Below are positions 1-6,500 of a stretch of 9,977 nucleotides of DNA, one piece after another. The first letter of the stretch is position 1. Every line of letters starts with the position of its first letter. The position numbers and the translations under genes were made by a program. The notes beneath the pieces are model-generated. The model ran no database searches, was not told where the DNA came from, and saw nothing but the letters and a program-made list of their open reading frames with translations. The stretch covers positions 1 through 9,977 of the forward strand of contig VFKY01000134.1 in assembly GCA_009885275.1 (NCBI GenBank), read 5' to 3'. This stretch comes from Verrucomicrobiota bacterium (GTDB lineage Bacteria > Verrucomicrobiota > Verrucomicrobiia > Verrucomicrobiales > Verrucomicrobiaceae).

Positions 1-422
1 CCGGTGTAGTTATGAGTGAGTCCGTAGAGTTTACCGGATTTCTTGACGATCTCAGTAAGCGCGGTTGCTTCTTCGAGGGTAAAGGTGGCAGGCTTGTCTG
101 AGAGGACATGAAAGCCAGCTTCAAGGGCGGCTTTCGCAGGAGGAAAGTGCATGTGATTGGGGGTGACGATGGACACGAAGTCCATGCGTTGATCTGCAGG
201 CAAGGCGTTTTCACCAACGATCATCTCCGTATAGCTCCCATAGCAGCGATTAGCGGGAAGGTAGAAGTCCGCACCTGAGTCGCGTGATTTTTGTGGGTCT
301 GAGGAGAATGCACCGCAAACCAGTTCGATCTGACCATCCATATTTGCGGCGATTCGATGCACGCCACCAATGAAGGCTCCGCGCCCGCCGCCGACCATGC
401 CATAACGAATTTTTCTACTCAT
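1..422 (-). CDS. Gfo/Idh/MocA-family NAD(P)-dependent oxidoreductase, N-terminal part (cut by window edge)
   Basis: The frame is open from an ATG at 422-420 to the left edge and gives 140 residues of a protein whose family is usually 330-400 aa. Residues 6-19 form a Rossmann beta-strand and nucleotide-binding turn (VGGGRGAFIG at 10-19). A strand ending in TPNHMH (87-92) follows, and then DKP at 109-111, the place where the family usually has EKP; its Lys belongs to the cofactor/catalytic site. The segment ends with GLTHNYT (134-140), a motif seen in a sugar-dehydrogenase-like subgroup. By family these are NAD(P)-dependent dehydrogenases acting on sugars, inositols or related polyols, but the substrate cannot be read because the C-terminal substrate domain lies outside the window. 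No Shine-Dalgarno sequence precedes the ATG. The gene lies downstream of the amt terminator and so probably has its own promoter in 423-532, although I see no convincing -35/-10 pair there. The family call is firm and the substrate is unknown. Confidence 0.93.
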   Translation of the reverse strand, partial: MSRKIRYGMVGGGRGAFIGGVHRIAANMDGQIELVCGAFSSDPQKSRDSGADFYLPANRCYGSYTEMIVGENALPADQRMDFVSIVTPNHMHFPPAKAALEAGFHVLSDKPATFTLEEATALTEIVKKSGKLYGLTHNYT

Positions 423-532
423 GAAGATACTTTGCTAATGGGGTTTGTTTGAAAATTAAAGAGAGGGCGGAGTTTGGCGCAGGAAGGGGGAGTCGAGCAA
501 GGGGAAATTGTGGGTAAGAACGGGAAAATGGA

Positions 533-562
533 AAACGCCAGAGAGCGAACCCTCTGGCGTTT
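533..562 (-). terminator. Hairpin terminator downstream of amt, possibly bidirectional
   Basis: An 11-bp perfect stem pairs AAACGCCAGAG (533-543) with CTCTGGCGTTT (552-562) around an 8-nt loop. Read on the minus strand, it lies 37 bp past the amt stop codon and is followed by TTTTCCATTTTCC, a broken U-tract. Read on the plus strand it is followed by TTTGTTTTTG, so it could work in both directions. It should separate amt from the dehydrogenase gene. Apart from this hairpin I see nothing else of note in the 176-bp gap at 423-598. Confidence 0.82.
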
Positions 563-598
563 GTTTTTGATTGGTTCGAGGATCTACCTCTAAAGGCT

Positions 599-2101
599 TT
601 AGTGCATTTCGTAACCGGCTTCACCATGTTCTGTAGTATCAAGACCTTCTTCTTCCACTTCTGCAGAAGGACGAAGACCGATGACTGCTTTTACGATGTA
701 AGCGATCACGGCTGTGGCGACAACTGCCAGCACAATAGTCAATCCCATGGCTTTGAGCTGTTCGATCCAGAGGCCGCCACCTGTGATTAATTTATCGAGG
801 CCATTAGTCTGTGCATATGTTCCGACAAGGTTGGAGTTAACTGATTCCGTAGCGAGGAAACCAGTGATGAGAGCCCCCATGGTGCCACCAACCGCGTGAA
901 CGCCGAAGGTGTCGAGTGCATCATCATAGCCGAATTTCTTCTTGATCACCGTGCAGAAAAGGAGAGGTACAGATCCTGCGAGAAGACCGATAACAAGCGA
1001 GCCTTTGATGTCGATGAAACCGCAAGCAGGGGTGACTACAACCAGGCCAGCAACGGCACCGGAACAGAAACCAAGGATGGAAGCTTTACCGCGGATGATA
1101 TATTCAAGTAAAGGCCAGACAAAACAGGCAACTGCGGTTGCGATGGTAGTGGTGGTGAAAGCGTTGGCAGCAACACCGTCAGCAGCGAGTGCAGAACCAG
1201 CGTTGAAACCATACCAGCCAACCCAGAGCATGCCGGTGCCGATGGCGCAGAGCACCATGCTGTGGGGAGCCATGGGAACCCTGCCAAATCCATTGCGTTT
1301 TCCAAGGATCAAGCAAAGCACGAGAGCGCTCCAGCCTGAGCTCATGTGAACCACCGTGCCACCAGCAAAGTCGATCGCCTTGATGGAGGCGCTACCATTC
1401 CAGACACCATTCATGTAACCATCAACACCCCACACCATGTGGGCAAGAGGGAAGTAAACGGCGAACATCCACAAGGTGATGAAGAGAATGACAGCAGAAA
1501 ATTTCATACGTTCCGCAATAGCACCCACGATCAAGGCTGGAGTGATGATCGCAAACATGAGCTGATACATGGCAAACACATTCTCGGAGACCCAATAACA
1601 ATAGTTGGTGTCTGGGGCACTGGTCACACCTTCCATGAAAAGGTGCTTCATGGATCCCATAAAGGGCGAGCCGCCCTCACCGAATACCATGGTGTATCCG
1701 CATACGACCCAAAGGATCGTAACCAAGCCAGCACAGGCGAAACACTGGGCAATGACCGAGAGGACGTTTTTCTTTCTAACCAAACCACCATAAAACAGGG
1801 CCAAGCCGGGAAGTGTCATGAACAATACAAGAGCAGAACAAATCATCATGAATCCGTTATGTCCAGGACCAGCAACGCCAGTAACGCTGCTACCAACGGG
1901 ATCGACATTGTTAATATATGCCTCAAGTCCTTTAATGCGATCCTCTACTGAGGGTGCGGCGGGAGCTGCTGCAACTTCCGGAGCTGCGGGCGCGGGTGCG
2001 GCAGCAGTATCTTGAGCGGTTACCCAGGCGGAGCCTGAGAGAAGCAATGCGGCCATAATGGCTGCGAGCGGAGTTCGGCGTGTCATGATATTGGCGGTCA
2101 T
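599..2101 (-). CDS. amt: Ammonium transporter (Amt/MEP/Rh family) with an added N-terminal signal and Ala/Pro-rich linker
   Basis: The 500-residue product is an inner-membrane trimeric ammonium channel that takes up NH4+/NH3 when nitrogen is scarce. The residues of the E. coli AmtB pore can be aligned with constant spacing: twin histidines H252 and H402 (AmtB H168/H318, both 150 apart), D244 (D160), W224 (W148), gate phenylalanines F183 and F299 (F107/F215) and S303 (S219). Family signatures FYGGLVRKKN (103-112), IVGAIAERMKFSAV (191-204) and DFAGGTVVHMS (244-254) are present. The C-terminal tail GLRPSAEVEEEGLD...HGEAGYEMH (475-500) matches the cytosolic regulatory tail. The first ~30 residues look like a signal peptide (hydrophobic 12-28), then an Ala/Pro-rich linker (32-50) precedes the first channel helix. 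The start could be the ATG at 2101 or the in-frame ATG at 2086, because neither has a Shine-Dalgarno sequence. Transcription is probably sigma-54-dependent (promoter at 2201-2217). The gene ends in its own terminator and has no neighbouring glnK. Confidence 0.97.
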   Translation of the reverse strand: MTANIMTRRTPLAAIMAALLLSGSAWVTAQDTAAAPAPAAPEVAAAPAAPSVEDRIKGLEAYINNVDPVGSSVTGVAGPGHNGFMMICSALVLFMTLPGLALFYGGLVRKKNVLSVIAQCFACAGLVTILWVVCGYTMVFGEGGSPFMGSMKHLFMEGVTSAPDTNYCYWVSENVFAMYQLMFAIITPALIVGAIAERMKFSAVILFITLWMFAVYFPLAHMVWGVDGYMNGVWNGSASIKAIDFAGGTVVHMSSGWSALVLCLILGKRNGFGRVPMAPHSMVLCAIGTGMLWVGWYGFNAGSALAADGVAANAFTTTTIATAVACFVWPLLEYIIRGKASILGFCSGAVAGLVVVTPACGFIDIKGSLVIGLLAGSVPLLFCTVIKKKFGYDDALDTFGVHAVGGTMGALITGFLATESVNSNLVGTYAQTNGLDKLITGGGLWIEQLKAMGLTIVLAVVATAVIAYIVKAVIGLRPSAEVEEEGLDTTEHGEAGYEMH

Positions 2102-2146
2102 ACGTGTTGTTTAGTGATTAGGTTTGCACAAATGCTCCAGAAACAA

Positions 2147-2171
2147 TCACTTGAGCACGAGGCTCTTGTGA
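2147..2171 (-). other. Imperfect dyad in the predicted amt 5' UTR
   Basis: Read on the plus strand, TCAC-TT-GAGC, a 5-nt ACGAG loop and GCTC-TT-GTGA form two 4-bp stems separated by a symmetric TT/TT mismatch. It lies about 20-45 nt downstream of the predicted sigma-54 start site and 46 bp upstream of the amt ATG, so it would be in the leader RNA. It could be an operator or a weak RNA hairpin. The pairing is short and it may be chance. Confidence 0.3.
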
Positions 2172-2200
2172 GAAATCAGGAGGCAGTCACGGAACTCTTG

Positions 2201-2217
2201 AGCAACAGGCGTGCCAA
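2201..2217 (-). promoter_or_regulatory. Sigma-54 (RpoN) -24/-12 promoter for amt
   Basis: The minus strand reads T-TGGCAC-GCCTG-TTGCT from 2217 to 2201. It matches the sigma-54 consensus YTGGCACGrNNNTTGCW at every strongly conserved base, including the invariant GG (2215-2214) and GC (2203-2202) with correct spacing. Transcription should start near 2190, giving a leader of about 89 nt to the ATG at 2101. An A/T-rich stretch (2217-2238) lies directly upstream. Sigma-54 promoters need an activator of the NtrC type, and amt is a classic nitrogen-limitation target, so the position agrees with the function. The activator gene is not in the window. Confidence 0.85.
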
Positions 2218-2254
2218 CTTTTAAATTTTTTTAATGAAAACGATATGGCGCGAA

Positions 2255-2297
2255 GTATTCAGGTCTCCGTGCCAGGCGCAAACAGGGTGCTGAATAC
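2255..2297. promoter_or_regulatory. 8-bp inverted repeat between the toroid gene and the amt promoter: possible activator site or weak terminator
   Basis: GTATTCAG (2255-2262) and CTGAATAC (2290-2297) are perfect inverted copies separated by 27 bp. The centre is about 60 bp upstream of the -24 element of amt, within the usual range of an enhancer-binding site for a sigma-54 activator, although it does not resemble the enteric NtrC site (GCAC-N-GTGC type). It is also 14 bp after the stop of the toroid gene, so it might instead be that gene's terminator, but the loop is long and no U-tract follows directly. Either role is inference. Confidence 0.35.
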
Positions 2298-2310
2298 CGC
2301 CCAGGACTGG

Positions 2311-3453
2311 CTATTTCTGATAAATTGGCAGGAAATGATAATGCACCGACAAACTTAAGAGAGCCAATGCCGTGGCGTAAACTTCGCCAGCGCTTCGTTC
2401 GTTTCCATTTTTTGGCTGCCAGCTACCATTCGGTTGTTGCAGTTCCAATAATAATTTTTCGGTTTTCTGACGCGCGACAGAAGCCTTTTCACCACCTTGT
2501 TGATACATGCACTGGGCGTAATAATAGCTGCCATAGAAGAACCAAGCTTCGTTTAGTGCGGGGGGATTTTTTACGAGATAGTTGGTGCCGCCAGTGACTT
2601 CCAATGCGTCATATTCGCCGCATACTTGTAAGGCGAGCACACCAGCAGCGGTCGTCGCAAAAGTTTGTCGCCCCCCTGACGGTTCGTAACTGAAAGCCGC
2701 CTGCATATCGAGTGGCTTACCTTGAGGATCACGTTCTGATCTGTAGCTGCGTTTAATATAGGCCACTGCTTTGTCGATCGCCTCCTTTGGCACTGTGAGG
2801 CCTGCATTTTTTGCCGCACGCAGGGCCATGACCTGCCAGACACTTGCGGACATGTCAGAGTCACTGCTGCCAGGTTCATAGCGCCAACCACCGCGATTCG
2901 CTTCGCTTTTCACGACATCTTGAGAGCGCATGATGAGAGCTACGGCGTTCTGCAAGCGTGTGCGGATTTTTTTATCCATGGCCTCATCATTGGCCTGCCC
3001 AAGCATCTCCGCGTAAAGTAGAGTCATGATGCCGTGTCCATACATTCTGGAGCGGTCACTTTGGCCTAAGTAGCCATCTTCATTAGGAACGATCTTTTCC
3101 GTCATGAATTTCAGACCATTGGCAACCGATCGTCCTTCAGGTGTGGGATTGCTGGGCATATGCCCCACGCTGCTCAAGCCCATGAGCGCCATTGCTGTGA
3201 GTGCTCCACTGTGTTGGGGCACTGGCTCATTACGATTTTCATCAATAAAGCATCCCTGTTCCCGTTGCCGACTCAAAAGAAATGCGACGGCTTTTTCTAC
3301 TGATTGTTTCACCTCAGGGGAGATCGAGGGGGAGTCCTGGGAGAAGGATGAGGGCGGAAGGATGAAGGATGAAAGGAAGAGACAAAAAGGGATAAGGGAT
3401 AAGCGGTAAGGGATAAGGGAGTGCATGATGCGATGGGGGCTGGCTTTGATCAT
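2311..3453 (-). CDS. Secreted alpha/alpha-toroid protein (prenyltransferase/squalene-oxidase repeat type)
   Basis: The 380-residue product begins with a hydrophobic leader (about 11-38, ending SSFSQ), which suggests export. Regularly spaced helix pairs follow: 47-63, 80-97, 137-153, 164-180, 199-217, 225-238, 265-283, 301-318, 326-340 and 357-373. Toroid turn motifs include RGGWRYEPGSSDSDMS (187-202), LQQPNGSW (338-345) and the terminal YATALALLSLSVHYHFLPIY (359-378), all typical of a planctomycete/verrucomicrobial family annotated as terpene cyclase-like. The DXDD acid motif of squalene-hopene cyclases is not evident (only DSD at 198-200), so I would not call it an enzyme; a binding or structural role is as likely. 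It starts 51 bp after the stop of the DUF4175-like gene and probably belongs to the same operon. The start at 3453 is uncertain: ATG at 3426 would also keep a good leader, and neither has a Shine-Dalgarno sequence. Part of the leader is encoded by a heptamer repeat. Confidence 0.9.
   Translation of the reverse strand: MIKASPHRIMHSLIPYRLSLIPFCLFLSSFILPPSSFSQDSPSISPEVKQSVEKAVAFLLSRQREQGCFIDENRNEPVPQHSGALTAMALMGLSSVGHMPSNPTPEGRSVANGLKFMTEKIVPNEDGYLGQSDRSRMYGHGIMTLLYAEMLGQANDEAMDKKIRTRLQNAVALIMRSQDVVKSEANRGGWRYEPGSSDSDMSASVWQVMALRAAKNAGLTVPKEAIDKAVAYIKRSYRSERDPQGKPLDMQAAFSYEPSGGRQTFATTAAGVLALQVCGEYDALEVTGGTNYLVKNPPALNEAWFFYGSYYYAQCMYQQGGEKASVARQKTEKLLLELQQPNGSWQPKNGNERSAGEVYATALALLSLSVHYHFLPIYQK
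3389..3416. repeat. Heptanucleotide tandem repeat, GGGATAA x4, inside the signal-peptide coding region
   Basis: On the plus strand four 7-bp units run head to tail: GGGATAA (3389), GGGATAA (3396), the variant GCGGTAA (3403) and GGGATAA (3410), followed by a partial GGGA (3417-3420). The array sits at the end of a long purine-rich tract starting near 3341 that also holds a GGATGAA doublet (3359-3373). On the coding strand it specifies SLIPYRLSLIP in the leader of the toroid protein. Because 7 is not a multiple of 3, gain or loss of one unit would shift the frame. Confidence 0.8.
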
Positions 3454-3456
3454 GGT

Positions 3457-3477
3457 CGTTTTACGTTTTACTTTTTA
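3457..3477. repeat. Heptanucleotide tandem repeat, CGTTTTA x3, just upstream of the toroid gene
   Basis: Three 7-bp units CGTTTTA, CGTTTTA and CTTTTTA run from 3457 to 3477, followed by a partial CTT. The array starts 3 bp upstream of the predicted ATG at 3453, so it occupies the place of a ribosome-binding site. Its period is the same as the nearby GGGATAA array but its sequence is different. It resembles the short tandemly repeated heptamers known from cyanobacterial intergenic regions. Confidence 0.75.
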
Positions 3478-3504
3478 CTTGCCCCTTTTCACTGAGCTTG
3501 AACC

Positions 3505-6500
3505 CTACTTCTTTGCTCTCTCTGCAATGGCTTTGTAATAGCTCTCGATTGCGGCACGATATTCTGGCGAGGGCTCCTGCCGTGATGCTTCCGTTAAATC
3601 CTTAGCCATGCGACTAGGAAGGTGTCCCCAATTGCCATTTTTTGCGATACCGAGTGTTGGCACAAGGACGTTTGGGGCTCCTGGTTTGATGTCTCCAACA
3701 GCATCAGGGGATGGCGTTTGACTGTTTGGAGAGGGTTCTTGACTCTTATTTTTAGCAGCTTGAGAAGGAGTGGATTGCCCTGGTACTTTTCCTTGAGCGC
3801 GATCTTGAGCCATGCTTTGAGCTTGAGCCTCGCTGGCTTGCGCGAGACTTTGTTGGGCACTTTTCTGCATGGACTGTTTACCTTTTTGTTGTCCCTCGGG
3901 CTTTCCTTGTTGTGATTGTTGATCTGCTTTGGCTTGTTCTTGTTCCGCTCCTTGCGCTTGATTGATGGATTGGTCTAATTGATCGAGCGCTTGAGCCAGC
4001 ATAGCCCCTTTGGCCGCTTCCATCATCGAGGATGGTGAGGGTGTTTGTGCTTGCTGCGCCTTGGCTGCTTGACTCGCAGCCTCTTGTGCAGCCTGTGCTG
4101 ATTGAGTAGCCTTTTCTGCATTTTGTGGCGTATTTTTAGCGGGATCAGCTTTAGCGGATTGCGCCATTTGTTGAAGCATCGCACTGGCTTGCTTCACTTG
4201 CTCAGCAGCTTGTTTTTGACCGAGGCGTTCTTCATGACGAGCCACTCGTTCGAGATCATGAGATTCCTCCGCATTGGCTGCTTGTGTCATTTGAGGTTGG
4301 TTCTGTGCGGCCGCTAAAGCCTTTTGAGACTCTTGCGCGGTTTGCTCCGCAAGATTACTTAAGGCGCGTTGCATCGCGGGATTGGATTTCAATTCTTTCT
4401 CCAAAGTAGCGAGTGCTTTCTGTGGATCTGCTTGAGCTTGCTCCTTCAATGCTGCTAAATCTTTGGCGTCTTGATAACTTTCATCGAGAGGTTTTTGAAT
4501 TCCCAGGGCTTCTTCCATGCCTTTTTGCTCAGCAAGTGCATCAGCCGATAGTGCTTGTCCCTGCTCCATTTTTTGTAAGTTCTGGGCAAGTTGTTCTAAA
4601 GCATTGGATGTTTGCTGTTGGGCATTGGCTGCCTTTTGTAACGATTCAGCTTGTTTTTGCGTTTCGGGGGCATTCGCCGCGTCTTGTAGGGCGCTATTAA
4701 TTTGAGGAGATTGTTGGCGCATTTGTTCCAGAGCAACGTCGGAAGTTCTCGCCATCTGCCGTTCAGTTTCTTTGGTCAGGTTTGCTTTATCAGCCTCTTG
4801 ACGGAGTGCGGATTGCAAATCGGCAAGCTTCTGAGCGTCTTCTTTAGCCTGCGGCATCAGGGCATTAGTTTGCTCTGCAGTTTGTTCTGCGGCTTGATTG
4901 TTCTCCGCTTTTTCTGCCAACTGCTGAGTTTGCTCTTCTGATGCTTTGAGTGCTTCGGCGGCATTTCTGGCGAGTTCACTAAGTTTTGGAGTCATCTGCT
5001 CCAATTTCTGGCGCGCTTCAGTTACTTTTGGAGAAAATTTATCCATGGCTTCTGCAAGCTTTGTTTCTGCTTTTGCATTGGCTTCCAGCGCACGATTTTG
5101 TTCCGTGGGGATTGGCTTTGGTTCTTGCCCGTTTTGCTTCTCTTGAGCCATTTGGCGTTGTTGATTCTGTGACTCATCGCGCTGAAATTGGGCGTGATTC
5201 GCGGCTTCTTGTGCTAAGTTTTTCGCTTGATCGTCGGACTGAACTTGTCGCATCATGTTAGGTAAATTTTTAAGCTGGATGGATGCGGCTTGAGAGGCGG
5301 CAACTTGTTCATCCATTTTACCGGGAGTCATGGCGGCATCTTTGGCCTGATCTAGTGCTTTTGCGGCATCTTGTGCAGTAGCGTCAGCTTGCAAAGCTCG
5401 AGCAGCATCCGCGAGTTGATTAGCTTTCTCGAGAGTCTCTTTGATCTGTTCTGGCGTTTCAGCGCGCTTCATTTGTTCCGCGATATTGTCGAGGGCTCGA
5501 CCCATGCGATTCATGTCGAGAGCGGCTTGATTGTTGGTCGCGGCATTTTGCTCGCGGAGTTCGCTTTGATCTTTGAATTGACGAGCCGCAGCAGCGAGTT
5601 TGTCAGCAGCTTGATCTTGTGCTGACTCCTCTTTTGTCTTTTCTTTTTTTGATGATATGGCCTGATTGGCCTTCTCTCTGGCTTGATCAAGAGAGACGAG
5701 AGCGTTGTTCTGTTGTTGTGTAAGACGTTCACGCATTTCGTTAGCTTTTTGCGCGGCCTCATCAGCAAGCCAGCGACTCGCATCCCGTGCTTGATTGGTT
5801 GCGTTGCGCATTTCATGCGCTTGACCATAAACAAACTCCGGCGCTTGATGTTGCTGCATATTATCGAGAGCATTTTGCAATGCTGGCATTTTTTTGGCGA
5901 AATTATCCAACTGATTTTTTACATCGTTTTTGCGATTGTCTTGAATAGTATCCTGTAACTCTTCGAGATCATTTTTGGCATTTTCGGAAGCAGCGAGTGC
6001 GGCACGTTGTTTTTCTTGCCATTTAGCGCGTTCTTCTGGGTTGCGATTCGACTCAATAGCTTTGTCCGCGAGACGATTTTGCTGGGGAGCAAGATGTTCC
6101 AGAGCTTCCCGGACAGCTTGAGCGGTGTCAGCGGCAGCAAATGCCCGCAAGGCATTGGCCACAGTCTCCGCTTCATTGGCAGCTTCGTTCGCGGCCTGTT
6201 TGATTTGTTTTTCATCCAATTGCTCAGCTTTAGCTTGCTCTTCAATAGTGGCTAAATGCTTAGCGCGAAGCTCTGCAAGATGTTGTCCAACGAGATTGAT
6301 CTCCATGCTCTTGAGTGAGTTGGGCGCCTCCTTCGCCGCCTCTTTCAATTGTTCCCATAACTCTTCTGATCGCTCCTGCACACTCGCGAGATTTTGTTTG
6401 AGTTTTGCCAGGGCAATTTCAGAATTTTCATTATTCTGTTTTTGCTTGGGATCAATGGCTCGAACTTGTTCGGCATCTTTGCGCAACTCGCGAGCTTCTT

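Noticed and set aside
423..532. Sigma-70 promoter for the dehydrogenase gene
   Set aside because: No -35/-10 pair with acceptable match and spacing could be identified by eye.
590..602. Palindrome CTAAAGGCTTTAG over the amt stop codon
   Set aside because: A 6-bp dyad with a single-base centre is too short and AT-rich to claim, and a much better hairpin follows.
415..642. Minus-strand frame spanning the end of amt and the gap before the dehydrogenase
   Set aside because: It overlaps the terminator hairpin and has no recognisable protein; the dehydrogenase reads in another frame from 422.
1346..1951. 201-residue plus-strand open frame opposite amt
   Set aside because: It lies wholly antisense to a certain amt gene, has no family-like features, and its His/Asn/Thr-rich composition reflects the reverse complement of Amt codons.
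2269..2274. Second TGGCAC on the minus strand as another sigma-54 -24 element
   Set aside because: There is no TTGC-type -12 element at the required spacing.
3389..3416. Telomere-like repeat
   Set aside because: The 7-bp unit superficially recalls telomeric arrays, but four copies within a bacterial coding region are a short tandem repeat.
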